DNA of 64,000 nt from DTU064 sp045588245 (GCA_045588245.1 JAZNDW010000011.1:1-64000); one strand, 5' to 3'. Counted from the first letter of the stretch, positions 42,248 to 51,364 are shown. Notes: generated from the letters alone by a model not told the origin. Made by a program: numbers and translations.

Positions 42248-43744
42248 ATGAAAACCAAACTTTTGGCACTGTTGCTTGCGTTGGCAACACTGTTAGCCCT
42301 CGCCGCATGCGGATCCCCTGACGACGATCCTGCAGATTCGGGCAACGCAACTGACGGCACGGGTACCGACACCGACGACGAAGTCGTTGACACCAGAACA
42401 TATCTTGAACGCGCACTTGCCAACTACGAAGGCATAGACTTTGAGGGCAGAACGTTCAAGATTCTCTCCCCCGATCCCGGTAACCACTTCTACGGTTACA
42501 GCGGCAGCGCCGAGAACGAGGTCTATTATGCAGAACCCTCGTCCGAAGCACTCCCGAATGCTGTCTACAACCGTAACCTTCTCGTTTCCGAAGCTCTCAA
42601 GATAGAGATCGAACCCGTGTATGCCGGCAGCACGGAAAACATCACAAGCATAGTCAAGCTCAACGATGCGGCAGGAGATAAGGAATACTACGATGTTATC
42701 CTCAGCCGTCTTGACTATGAGGTCACGATGGCAACGAACGGCTTCCTTCTCAACTTCTATGACATCACCTCCATGAACCTCGAAAATGAATGGTGGGATG
42801 AACATATCGTTGATGCATTCACCGTTGATAACAGCGTTCTATACACCCTCTCAGGTGACATCAACTATTATGATGACTACGCCGTTCAGATCATGTTCTT
42901 CAACAAAAAGCTTTGCGAAGAGATCGGATACGATTATCCTTATCAGCTCGTAAGAGACGGTGAATGGACGATCGACAAGATGACGGAGATGGCTGCCGAA
43001 GCTACGTACGATGAAAACGGAAACAGCACGTACGAGCCCGGTATTGACGTCATCGGTCTTGGCGACAACTACGACGCCGTTCCCCACTACGTATTCTGCT
43101 ACGATCTCAAAATGAGCGAAAACGATGAAAACGGCATTCCCACAGTCGTTTGGCCCAACGATATCAACACCTCAGTTCTTGACGAGCTTTACGACATACT
43201 CACCGCAGATTATACATCCACAAGCATGAGTGCGTCACACTTCATTGACGGCAAGTTCCTCTTCTACGGCGAAATGCTCGGCATGATCCCCAACTTCCGC
43301 GACATGGAGCAGGATTTCGGTATCCTCCCGATGCCCAAGGGCGACAAATCCATCGAAGGCTACCGCGCATACGTTTCCAACGGCTGGACGACGGTATACG
43401 CCGTTCCAAAGATCTTCGACGTTGGCGAAGCGTATGACATCGGTGTCATTCTCGAATGTATGTCCGCTGCGTCAAAAGACAAAGTAACACCCGCACTTTA
43501 CGATCAGCTCCTTGAATCCAAGTACATCAGAGACGAAGAATCAAAGGAAATGCTCTCCTATATCCTTGACTCCAAGGTTTATGACTGGGCAGGAGACCTT
43601 GCATGGGCTTCCACGCTCCGCTCTTCTTATCAGAACGTTCTGACAAGCGGCTCCTCCTCTTTCACGACTACCGTTAAGGCAACTGAGAAAATGCTCAAAA
43701 AGCAGCTTGAAAACCTTTACGAAAGTCTTACTGACTTTAACTGA
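42248..43744 (+). CDS. Sugar ABC transporter substrate-binding lipoprotein
   Basis: This is a secreted lipoprotein of 498 residues. The signal peptide ends in the lipobox LAAC (Cys21), followed by a Gly/Asp/Thr-rich linker. The mature part is a family 1 (carbohydrate) extracellular solute-binding protein, starting TYLERALANYEGIDFEGRTF. AAGGAG precedes the ATG. No permease or ATPase gene lies beside it, so its membrane partners must be elsewhere, or it works only as a binding protein. It is divergent from the AraC-type regulator and inside the fucoside island, so a fucosylated sugar is the likely ligand (inference). Confidence 0.85.
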   Translation: MKTKLLALLLALATLLALAACGSPDDDPADSGNATDGTGTDTDDEVVDTRTYLERALANYEGIDFEGRTFKILSPDPGNHFYGYSGSAENEVYYAEPSSEALPNAVYNRNLLVSEALKIEIEPVYAGSTENITSIVKLNDAAGDKEYYDVILSRLDYEVTMATNGFLLNFYDITSMNLENEWWDEHIVDAFTVDNSVLYTLSGDINYYDDYAVQIMFFNKKLCEEIGYDYPYQLVRDGEWTIDKMTEMAAEATYDENGNSTYEPGIDVIGLGDNYDAVPHYVFCYDLKMSENDENGIPTVVWPNDINTSVLDELYDILTADYTSTSMSASHFIDGKFLFYGEMLGMIPNFRDMEQDFGILPMPKGDKSIEGYRAYVSNGWTTVYAVPKIFDVGEAYDIGVILECMSAASKDKVTPALYDQLLESKYIRDEESKEMLSYILDSKVYDWAGDLAWASTLRSSYQNVLTSGSSSFTTTVKATEKMLKKQLENLYESLTDFN

Positions 43745-43757
43745 TACATAAAGTTTC

Positions 43758-43787
43758 GTCCCGCCCGCAAAGGGCGGGACTTTTTTT
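43758..43787 (+). terminator. Terminator of the binding-protein gene
   Basis: GTCCCGCCC pairs with GGGCGGGAC around GCAAA, followed by seven T. Confidence 0.92.
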
Positions 43788-43806
43788 GCAAAATGCAAAA
43801 TTTATT

Positions 43807-43835
43807 TTGCCATGATCGAAATATTGATATATAAT
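43807..43835 (+). promoter_or_regulatory. Promoter of the Gfo/Idh/MocA pair
   Basis: TTGCCA (43807-43812), a 17-base spacer and TATAAT (43830-43835). The 24-base fucosidase motif is absent. A TTTGCAAAATGCAAA inverted repeat (about 43785-43799) sits just upstream and could be a different operator. Confidence 0.65.
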
Positions 43836-43878
43836 GTAAGAGTATATTGAGTATCACTTTTACACAGGAGGCAAAAAA

Positions 43879-45039
43879 ATGCTCAACGTCGCCGTTGTCG
43901 GAACGGGCAACATAGCCCCGGCGCATATTGGCGCCCTGTTAACCTTTCCCGAAAGATGCCGAATCGTCGCGCTTTGTGACATATATCCCGAAAAAGCGCA
44001 CGCTATGAAGGCACGCTTCGGACTTGATTGCGAAGTCTATGACGATCACCAAAAAATGCTCGCCGAAAACCCAACGATCGACGTCGTGCACGTCTGTACG
44101 CCGCCGTACACGCACGCCGAGATCGCCATAAATTCGATGAACGCGAAGAAAAACGTCGTCGTTGAAAAGCCGATGGCAACGTGTCTATGTGAATGCGACG
44201 CAATGCTCGCCGCCGAAAAAGATAACGGCGTTACGATGTGCTGTATCGCGCAGAACCGTTTCCACGATCCGATCAGCAAGCTGAAAACGCTCGTGGACGG
44301 CAAAAAAGCGGGCAAAGCTCTTATGGCGCATGTCAGATCGCTTTGGTGGCGAGGCCACTGTTATTATGATCTTTGGTGGCGCGGGCTATGGGAAAAAGAG
44401 GGTGGCGGCTGTACTCTCAATCACGCCGTTCACCACATCGACATGATTAACTGGTTCCGCGGCGAGCTTCCCGTTGAGGTCACCTCCGTTCTTTCAAACG
44501 TCGCTCACGATAACGCCGAGATCGAGGATCTTTCGTTCTCCATCCTCCGCTATGCGGACGGATTTATGGCGGACATCGTCGCTTCCGTCGTTCATCACGG
44601 CGAGGAGCAGGGTCTCGTTTTCCAATGTGAGCACGCGAAGCTTGAAACACCGTGGGACGTGTATGCCTCCGCTTCGCTCGATAACGGATTCCCCCGCCGA
44701 AACGAAGCACTTGAAGCCGAGCTTCGCGCCGATTATGACGCGATACCGCCTCTACCCTACGAAGGACACACAGGCGAGATCGACGATTTCTTGACGGCGC
44801 TCGAGCAGGGTACGCGCCCGATGATAACGGGCGAGGACGGCAGACGCACCGTTGAGCTCATCACGGCGATATATAAATCAGGCTCAACAAAACGCACCGT
44901 CACGCTCCCCATTGACAAAAACGACGAGTTTTACACGTTTGAAGGTCTGCTCAAAAACGCACCTCACTTCTACGAAAAGACAGCCTCGGTCGAAAATTTC
45001 GCAAACGGCAACATCACGCTCGGAAACTATAAAAAATAA
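43879..45039 (+). CDS. Gfo/Idh/MocA family oxidoreductase (first of pair)
   Basis: This NAD(P)-dependent sugar oxidoreductase has 386 residues. It has the Rossmann opening VAVVGTGNIAPAHIGAL, the EKPMA signature (Lys of the catalytic site) and GGGCTLNHAVHHIDMINWF with the expected His. Family members oxidise or isomerise sugars at C1-C3, including the 3-keto-glycoside route. AGGAGG lies seven bases before the ATG. It is followed after 12 bases by a second family member, and both lie between two fucosidase genes. The substrate is not shown. Confidence 0.9.
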   Translation: MLNVAVVGTGNIAPAHIGALLTFPERCRIVALCDIYPEKAHAMKARFGLDCEVYDDHQKMLAENPTIDVVHVCTPPYTHAEIAINSMNAKKNVVVEKPMATCLCECDAMLAAEKDNGVTMCCIAQNRFHDPISKLKTLVDGKKAGKALMAHVRSLWWRGHCYYDLWWRGLWEKEGGGCTLNHAVHHIDMINWFRGELPVEVTSVLSNVAHDNAEIEDLSFSILRYADGFMADIVASVVHHGEEQGLVFQCEHAKLETPWDVYASASLDNGFPRRNEALEAELRADYDAIPPLPYEGHTGEIDDFLTALEQGTRPMITGEDGRRTVELITAIYKSGSTKRTVTLPIDKNDEFYTFEGLLKNAPHFYEKTASVENFANGNITLGNYKK

Positions 45040-45051
45040 TCGGAGGTCAAA

Positions 45052-46137
45052 ATGGCACACATGGACGGAATGAATTACGTACCTGAGGGATTCCCTCAAC
45101 CCGTAGTAAAATCAGGTGAGTTCGTCATCGCCGCTATCGGCATGGATCACGGACACATCTACGGCATGACGGGCAGTCTCATCGATGCGGGAGCAACGCT
45201 CAAGTGGGCTTACGATCCCGACCCCGTCAAGCTCGCCGCGTTTCTTCGCCGCTATCCGCAGGCAAAAGCCGCACGTTGCGAGGAGGAGATCCTCGCCGAT
45301 CCCGAAGTAAAGCTCGTCGCCGCCGCTTGCGTCACAAGCGAGCGCGCCGCGCTCGGCATCCGCGTCATGCGCGCGGGCAAGGACTACTTCGTCGACAAAG
45401 CTCCGCTAACAACCCTTGAACAGCTCGCCGACGTTCGCCGTACCGTTGCCGAAACGAAACGCAAATACGCCGTGTGCTACAGCGAACGGCTTCAGAATGA
45501 AGCCGCCGTTTACGCAGGCAATCTGATCGAAGCAGGTGCAATCGGCAAGGTACTTCAAGTGATCGGCATGGGTCCGCACAGACTCAACGCCCCCTCTCGC
45601 CCCGATTGGTTCTTCGTTAAAGAAAAATACGGCGGCATCCTCTGCGACATCGGAAGCCATCAGATAGAACAGTTCCTGTTCTACACAGGCGCAAGATCCG
45701 CCAAGATCGTCGATGCGAAAATAGGCAACTACAATCATCCCGAATATCCCGAGCTTGACGATTTCGGTGATGCCACCCTTGTCGGCGATAACGGCACGTC
45801 GGGCTACTTCCGCGTAGACTGGTTTACCCCGGACGGACTCGGAACATGGGGCGACGGCAGAACCTTCATTCTCGGCACCGACGGCTACATCGAGCTTCGC
45901 AAGTACATAGACATAGCAAAATCACGCGGCGGCAGTAATCTATATCTCGTTGACAAAAAAGGCGAGCATTATATCAACGCACACGGTACGGTAGGATTCC
46001 CCTACTTCGGGCGCTTGATCCTCGACTGCATCAACAGGACCGAAACCGCAATGACGCAAGAGCACGCGCTTTTAGCAGCGGAGCTTTGCGTCCGCGCACA
46101 GCTCACCGCACGCGACATTACGGGCAGAAGTCTTTGA
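45052..46137 (+). CDS. Gfo/Idh/MocA family oxidoreductase (second of pair)
   Basis: This 361-residue protein of the same superfamily is more divergent. The dinucleotide-binding region is IAAIGMDHGHIYGM rather than the usual GxGxxG. The signature Lys lies in DYFVDKAPLTT instead of EKP. GGILCDIGSHQIEQFLFYTG carries the active-site Asp/His. The changes suggest altered cofactor use or a paired, possibly non-identical role beside its neighbour. CGGAGG lies five bases before the ATG. A strong terminator follows. Confidence 0.85.
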   Translation: MAHMDGMNYVPEGFPQPVVKSGEFVIAAIGMDHGHIYGMTGSLIDAGATLKWAYDPDPVKLAAFLRRYPQAKAARCEEEILADPEVKLVAAACVTSERAALGIRVMRAGKDYFVDKAPLTTLEQLADVRRTVAETKRKYAVCYSERLQNEAAVYAGNLIEAGAIGKVLQVIGMGPHRLNAPSRPDWFFVKEKYGGILCDIGSHQIEQFLFYTGARSAKIVDAKIGNYNHPEYPELDDFGDATLVGDNGTSGYFRVDWFTPDGLGTWGDGRTFILGTDGYIELRKYIDIAKSRGGSNLYLVDKKGEHYINAHGTVGFPYFGRLILDCINRTETAMTQEHALLAAELCVRAQLTARDITGRSL

Positions 46138-46153
46138 CAATCAAAAAAGCGCA

Positions 46154-46185
46154 CGCGCACCGACAAAATCGGTGCGCGCGTTTTT
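46154..46185 (+). terminator. Terminator of the Gfo/Idh/MocA pair
   Basis: CGCGCACCGA pairs with TCGGTGCGCG around CAAAA, followed by CGTTTTTG. Confidence 0.88.
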
Positions 46186-46189
46186 GTTG

Positions 46190-46261
46190 AAAAATATATG
46201 TAATATTCTAAAAAAATATATAGTGTTTGCGTTTGCCAATACTGTGGACGGAGTGTATAAT
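46190..46261 (+). promoter_or_regulatory. Secreted fucosidase promoter with candidate AraC box (P3)
   Basis: The motif (AAAAATATA then TGTAATATTCTAAAA) lies at 46190-46213. TTGCCA (46233-46238), a 17-base spacer and TATAAT (46256-46261) follow. The distance from the motif to the -35 is the same as in P1 and P2, within one base. Confidence 0.65.
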
Positions 46262-46302
46262 TATTATATAAACATAATATTTTTTACTATTTCGGAGGGG
46301 TT

Positions 46303-49089
46303 ATGAAAAAACGAGTAGTAGCACTGCTTCTTGCATTAAGCATCGTTATCTCGCTTGCCGCTTGCGGAGGCGGTGACGGGGATGATGACACAAGTGACAC
46401 CGGCAACACCGACACTTCTGCAAACGTTGACAACGACACGAACGAAAACGAGGAGGATTTGACCGACGTGATTGACTTTTCTACCGATAATTTGAGCGAA
46501 TATACCGTTCCCGAATGGTACCGTGACGCCAAGTTCGGAATCTTCATTCATTACGGCGTCTATTCCGTTCCCGCATTCGGCGACGAATGGTACGGGCATT
46601 GGATGTATATAAAAAACAGCCGAAGCTACGGAAACAGCGACATATACAGCCATCACCTCTCCAAATACAAAGGAGCCGCAAAGTTTGGCTATAAGGACTT
46701 CATTCCTGCATTTGAATCTGCGCTTGCAACATATAAAGAAAACAACATGGCAGAAGAGTGGGCAGAGCTTTTCGCCGCCGCAGGCGCGAAATACGTTATG
46801 CCCGTCGGTATTCATCACGACTCGTACGCTCTATATGATTCTGATGTGCAGACAACGTATAATTCCGTTGCAGGTGCAGGCGTTGATTACGTCGGCGATC
46901 TGCAAAAAGCCGTCACCGACCTCGGCATGAAGTTCGGCATATCGAATCACTTTGCCGAAAACGACTGGTTCTTTTCCGATTCTGACGGTGTCGGAACGGA
47001 CCTTGCCGAAAAGAATGCCGACGGCACCCTCGTCTACGGTGAACTTTACGGCGACGGAAAAGATAAATCCTCCGATCACATTCATAAATGGTATGACATT
47101 TCGATGGAGATCATCAACAAGTATCACCCCGATATGATCTACTACGATTTCGACCTTGTGGGCGAAGCTTTCAATCGATACAGCGATGCAAACCGCTATC
47201 TGATGCTCGCCGAATACTATAATCAGGCGCAGACGTACAATCCCGGCGGCGTCGTTTGCTGCAACAAAAATGCCGCCTTCACGACATCGGAGGCAATTCT
47301 GAACAAAGAACGCTCATCTCTTTCCGCTATCAGCTCATCGCCGTGGCAGACGGACACGTCTATTGGTCAAAAATCGTGGTGCTACACAGAAGATGATGTT
47401 TATCGCAGCGGAGAAGAATTTATTGGCGCTCTTGTCGATATAGTTTCCAAAAACGGCAACCTTCTTTTGAACGTCGGTCCCATGGCAGACGGCACTATTC
47501 CGGACGAAGCACGCGACGCACTGTTGACTATCGGCGAATGGTTGTCTACGTACGGCGACGCCATATACGCAACACGTCCGTGGCTCGTTTACGGCGAAGG
47601 CCCCTCCAACAATACGGGCGACAGCTTCACGTACAGATATAACGACATCCGCTTCACTCGCAGTAAGGACGCCTCCACTCTTTACGTAACGACGCTTGCC
47701 GCACCGCGCGCGAACAAGATCACTGTAAAAACGCTCGCTAAAGATAGATGGGATGCATCGACGCTCGATGCCGTATCGCTTATCAACGGCGACGAGCGAA
47801 TCACATTAAACTGGAAGCAGACGTCGACGGGACTCGAAATATCTCTCCCCGACGGAATCGACGGACCTTGCTCGGTTATGCTGACTTTCGCCGACGGCAT
47901 TATTCCTCCTATCGCGCTCAACGCTTCCGGCATGACGTCTGCCGTTAATTATTACACCGCAAACAACGTCAGCACGGGCGAATCTGCCATGGACGGCGGA
48001 GAAACCGTCGTTGCAACTGACGGTTCATACACCGTTACCCGAATCGATTTCGGCGATACGCGTTACGGCACCGTTAACCTCACCGTGTCGGGCGAATCGG
48101 TCGGCAAAATTAGCATCACCGATAACAAAAGCGGTGACGTTATTGCCGTCGTTGACATTGATTCGTCTTCATCACGTAACGATCGCACCATATCCGCCGC
48201 CATTACGGGCACGGCGTCAGGCATCGTTGACTTGAAGCTTGAATTTGAAGGATCCGTTGAGCTGTCAAGCTTCCGCTTTGTTGAAAAGCGAACCGTTGAC
48301 AGCGTCATAGACGCATCAATATTTGATGACAAAAACGGCTCCGTTCAAGCTGAATCGACCTCCGACCCCGAGGGTGGCGGAAACAGTCTTGGATACGTTG
48401 GCGCAGGAAACTGGGTGCTCTACCGAGGAGTTGATTTCGGCAACGACTGCAAACAGCTTGTAATAAGAGCAGGCGGTGCAAACAAAAAGTTTGAAGTTTA
48501 CATAGACAAAATAAGCGCTTCCAACCGCATCGCTTCGGGTGTGGTTGCGACGAGTGGATATAATGATTATCAAACGATTTCCGTACCGATTGACGCCGTT
48601 ACGGGCGAACACGATGTTTATTTCGTCTTCGTCGGAGATTCAATCAATTTGAATTGGCTCAAATTCTCAAGCGAAGAATATGAAGATCCGTACGATAATA
48701 ATTCCGAGCCGCGAGCCGTAGGAACAAAAATCGAAGCCGAATCTTACGATGAAAAGCACGGTTCACTTATTGCAGAAAAAATCGCTGACGGCTCCGACGG
48801 AAAAAATCTCGGCTATGTAAATCCGGGAGACTGGGCATCATTTGCCAACACCATCCTCGATGGCGCAACATCCGTCACGGCACGTCTTGCGGGAATGGGC
48901 GGCACCGTCGAGCTTCGACTCGATTCATCCACCGGCGAGCTTATTGCGTCGTTTGAGAAGATCAATACAGGCGCATGGGGATCCTATAAGGAATACACCG
49001 TTGACCTTACCGACGTCAGCGGAGAGCACACCGTATACGTTGTGTTCAAAGGCTCCGCCTCGAATATTGACTGGTTTATTTTCAACTGA
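46303..49089 (+). CDS. Secreted GH29 alpha-L-fucosidase lipoprotein with two CBM6-like domains
   Basis: This extracellular, lipid-anchored fucosidase has 928 residues. Its signal peptide ends in the lipobox LAAC (Cys21), followed by an Asp/Asn/Thr-rich linker to about residue 60. The GH29 catalytic domain (about 65-440) holds WYRDAKFGIFIHYGVYSVP, GIHHDSYALYDS and the nucleophile Asp in DMIYYDFD (about 282). A beta domain follows, then two CBM6-like modules (about 670-795 and 806-928), each ending N-x-[LI]-x-W-[FL]. A GGAGGGG site precedes the ATG. It is a single-gene unit. It should bind glycans at the surface and free fucose from them. Confidence 0.92.
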   Translation: MKKRVVALLLALSIVISLAACGGGDGDDDTSDTGNTDTSANVDNDTNENEEDLTDVIDFSTDNLSEYTVPEWYRDAKFGIFIHYGVYSVPAFGDEWYGHWMYIKNSRSYGNSDIYSHHLSKYKGAAKFGYKDFIPAFESALATYKENNMAEEWAELFAAAGAKYVMPVGIHHDSYALYDSDVQTTYNSVAGAGVDYVGDLQKAVTDLGMKFGISNHFAENDWFFSDSDGVGTDLAEKNADGTLVYGELYGDGKDKSSDHIHKWYDISMEIINKYHPDMIYYDFDLVGEAFNRYSDANRYLMLAEYYNQAQTYNPGGVVCCNKNAAFTTSEAILNKERSSLSAISSSPWQTDTSIGQKSWCYTEDDVYRSGEEFIGALVDIVSKNGNLLLNVGPMADGTIPDEARDALLTIGEWLSTYGDAIYATRPWLVYGEGPSNNTGDSFTYRYNDIRFTRSKDASTLYVTTLAAPRANKITVKTLAKDRWDASTLDAVSLINGDERITLNWKQTSTGLEISLPDGIDGPCSVMLTFADGIIPPIALNASGMTSAVNYYTANNVSTGESAMDGGETVVATDGSYTVTRIDFGDTRYGTVNLTVSGESVGKISITDNKSGDVIAVVDIDSSSSRNDRTISAAITGTASGIVDLKLEFEGSVELSSFRFVEKRTVDSVIDASIFDDKNGSVQAESTSDPEGGGNSLGYVGAGNWVLYRGVDFGNDCKQLVIRAGGANKKFEVYIDKISASNRIASGVVATSGYNDYQTISVPIDAVTGEHDVYFVFVGDSINLNWLKFSSEEYEDPYDNNSEPRAVGTKIEAESYDEKHGSLIAEKIADGSDGKNLGYVNPGDWASFANTILDGATSVTARLAGMGGTVELRLDSSTGELIASFEKINTGAWGSYKEYTVDLTDVSGEHTVYVVFKGSASNIDWFIFN

Positions 49090-49100
49090 CAACAAAAAGC

Positions 49101-49127
49101 GAAAAGCCACACGGCTTTTCTCTTTTT
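49101..49127. terminator. Bidirectional terminator
   Basis: GAAAAGCC pairs with GGCTTTTC around ACAC, with T-rich tails on both strands. It serves the secreted fucosidase gene and the convergent HAD gene. Confidence 0.85.
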
Positions 49128-49128
49128 T

Positions 49129-49776
49129 TCATTTCAAATATTCGATCACGTCAAGTAAGCTTTCCTTGACCGTGAGCACGATCGCCATCACTTCCGCGTC
49201 AGGTTGCCACATATCGGGCACCATGATGACCCTGCATCCTGCCGCGTGAGCGGAAAGGACGCCATTTTTGCCGTCCTCAAGCGCGATGCAGTCGACGGGA
49301 GCCTTGCCAAGCGTCTCACACGCGCGACGGTATATATCGGGCGCGGGCTTTGAATGTTCCACCATGTCTCCGCATATCACCGCTTCAAAATAGTCGTAAA
49401 CACCGACAACTTTAAGCTGATTTGTGACGCTTTTACTGCTTGACGACGACGCTACGGCAAGTCGGTAGCCCTCATTTTTCAGGTACGCAAGTATCTCATG
49501 CAGTCCCGGTTTTGTCGGCACGCCGTACTTCCGGAAATACTCTGCAAAAAATTCATCTCGGTAGTGCCGAAACTCTTCAGCTCGGTAGCGCTCGCCAAAT
49601 TCCTCGATCCATATCGGCTGCGTTGCCGCCCAGGTCAGCCCTATCATGCGGTCGTTCATGTATCCGACAGGACCGAGTCCCGTCTTCTCGCCCGCATAAT
49701 CAAACGCAAGCACAGAAAGGCGCTCCGTGTCGAGCATCAATCCGTCCATATCAAAAATTACAGCACTATATCTCAT
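49129..49776 (-). CDS. HAD superfamily phosphatase/phosphoglucomutase-like
   Basis: This 215-residue protein belongs to the beta-phosphoglucomutase-like HAD subfamily. The DxDG nucleophile motif is FDMDGLMLDTE, the second motif is in AVASSSSSK, the Lys lies in HSKPAPDIY, and the acidic motif IV is in CIALEDGKNGVLSA. Likely substrates are sugar phosphates. Its start overlaps the stop of the membrane protein gene by four bases, so the three genes from 51221 form one operon. Confidence 0.88.
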   Translation of the reverse strand: MRYSAVIFDMDGLMLDTERLSVLAFDYAGEKTGLGPVGYMNDRMIGLTWAATQPIWIEEFGERYRAEEFRHYRDEFFAEYFRKYGVPTKPGLHEILAYLKNEGYRLAVASSSSSKSVTNQLKVVGVYDYFEAVICGDMVEHSKPAPDIYRRACETLGKAPVDCIALEDGKNGVLSAHAAGCRVIMVPDMWQPDAEVMAIVLTVKESLLDVIEYLK

Positions 49777-50198
49777 TTTTTATCTCCGCCTTTGACAAAA
49801 ATACGTCCTATAAGATCAAGCGCCGTAAACAGACCGACTGCCGCCCAAACCAACGCCATCGACTTTGACAGCTCGCTTGTAATAAAATGCATGGAACGGT
49901 TGAAATAATTCGTAATCGAAAGCGTCGCGATAAGCAGCGAAAGCACGATCGCACCGTTCGGCAGAACCGTGGACAATATGCCGCCACCGCCGCTTTTCAC
50001 GTTTTCGGCAATCTGTAATACAGATGCCGAAAACAGAATTACACAATAAATAATATATGCCGTCCCCGTTTTATACGAATTAATTATCAGCTTCTGCGGT
50101 TCAGCCGCATCAGCGATCAGCATCGCGATAACAAAGAAAGAATATAGGAAAGCTGTGGTGGCAATCAGCTTTTTCAGTGTTTGGCAAATGACTTTCAT
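49773..50198 (-). CDS. Small polytopic membrane protein of unknown function
   Basis: The 141-residue protein has four predicted membrane helices and a short charged C-terminus ending in VKGGDKK. I do not recognise a family. It lies between a phosphodiester glycosidase and a HAD phosphatase with tight spacing, so it probably works in the same envelope-related process. Confidence 0.65.
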   Translation of the reverse strand: MKVICQTLKKLIATTAFLYSFFVIAMLIADAAEPQKLIINSYKTGTAYIIYCVILFSASVLQIAENVKSGGGGILSTVLPNGAIVLSLLIATLSITNYFNRSMHFITSELSKSMALVWAAVGLFTALDLIGRIFVKGGDKK

Positions 50199-50201
50199 AT
50201 A

Positions 50202-51221
50202 TTATTCCTCCGCCTCCCCAATACAAATAATATCGTATATTTTACGAGGCTCTTCGCCCGGATCAACGGCACGCTCATAGTCCTGACGAAGGATCTCCCC
50301 GTCATAATATGCAAATGCCGAATCACCGCCGTCAAGATTATACGCCGCCACAACGCCGAGCTCCTCGTAAACTTTCGCAAGATCGGGCAGCCTCATTCCC
50401 TTAAAATAAACGTCCTCGCCCTCATATTCAAGTGTAACGCGTCCCTCAACTACGATGAATACGTAGTGACCGGGCTCATAATATCCGATCGAGCAACGCG
50501 GATTGCGCGGATTGATATCGCTGTACTCGGGGAAAGATTCGTATGCTTTTCCGTTATCATCGAGAAGCGACGGCCCGAAATCCCACACCTGATATACGTC
50601 CTTGCCGTCAAAATGCGTTCTGCTGTATTCATAAGGCGAGACGATCTGCATCGTCCCGTCATCATACATGACGCAAACATCGTTTTCAAGATAGCTCTTC
50701 TGCGTAAGTATTCTTCCGTTGCGTATCGCCAGCTCGGCATTATTGCCCCAAAAGTCGCCGCTTATCGCCGCGATCGGCGATGCATACTCAACAAGGTTCG
50801 TGAATGCGGTGCGAGACGGCGTCGCAACAGTGAAGATGTTTTCAAGATTACGCACGTAAACGTCGTAAATGAAGTATTTTGCGATATATTCGTCGCGGGG
50901 CTCGATAACCTCAGTCACAGTCAGATAAATGTCGTGACTGCGATAGTATCCGTCCCCCTTATCAATGACGCCCTCCTCGGCGAAAACGTCGGGGAGATTT
51001 TCGCCAAAGTCGCCGTCGGCATTTGTTTCATCTTTCGTATGTGCGCCATCACCTTTATCGGCGATGACGTTGTCATGCGTTTGGTCATCATCATAATCCA
51101 CCGTGTGATCTTCCGCCCAAAACCGTTTTACGTGGTGAAACCAGCAAAAAGCCAAAAGGATCACGGCAAAAACAAGCAGATCGGCAACAACAGTGTTCAC
51201 TATGTATCTTTTTTTATCCAC
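50202..51221 (-). CDS. Membrane-anchored phosphodiester glycosidase (NAGPA domain)
   Basis: The protein has a short basic N-terminus and one membrane helix (VNTVVADLLVFAVILLAFCW), an acidic linker, then an extracytoplasmic NAGPA-type domain. The marks of that fold are AAISGDFWGNNAELAIRNG, RCSIGYYEPGHYVFIVVEGR and the final YNLDGGDSA. Relatives cleave GlcNAc-1-phosphodiesters and act on wall glycopolymers. The frame is open to an ATG at 51266, but that lies inside the promoter spacer. A GTG at 51221 with GGAGG five bases upstream is preferred (339 residues). Confidence 0.8.
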   Translation of the reverse strand: MDKKRYIVNTVVADLLVFAVILLAFCWFHHVKRFWAEDHTVDYDDDQTHDNVIADKGDGAHTKDETNADGDFGENLPDVFAEEGVIDKGDGYYRSHDIYLTVTEVIEPRDEYIAKYFIYDVYVRNLENIFTVATPSRTAFTNLVEYASPIAAISGDFWGNNAELAIRNGRILTQKSYLENDVCVMYDDGTMQIVSPYEYSRTHFDGKDVYQVWDFGPSLLDDNGKAYESFPEYSDINPRNPRCSIGYYEPGHYVFIVVEGRVTLEYEGEDVYFKGMRLPDLAKVYEELGVVAAYNLDGGDSAFAYYDGEILRQDYERAVDPGEEPRKIYDIICIGEAEE

Positions 51222-51252
51222 GAACTCCTCCAATGACGGCAGCGTTTTTTCT

Positions 51253-51282
51253 ATTTTACCACGCATAAGCGCCCGCTTGCAA
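51253..51282 (-). promoter_or_regulatory. Phosphodiester glycosidase operon promoter
   Basis: TTGCAA (51282..51277), an 18-base spacer and TAAAAT (51258..51253). It lies just before the GTG start at 51221 and overlaps the upstream ATG at 51266. Confidence 0.55.
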
Positions 51283-51364
51283 TAAGTGTCAAAAATAGTT
51301 TACATTTTGCGGTGCGTATCGCAGACATACGACGCGCAAATAACGTCAAATTTTATTTTCGGGG

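Noticed and set aside
43785..43799. CcpA cre site before the Gfo/Idh/MocA pair
   Set aside because: TTTGCAAAATGCAAA is palindromic but does not match the cre consensus with its central CG.
50181..51236. 351-codon open frame opposite the phosphodiester glycosidase
   Set aside because: It is a mirror of the real gene with no start signal.
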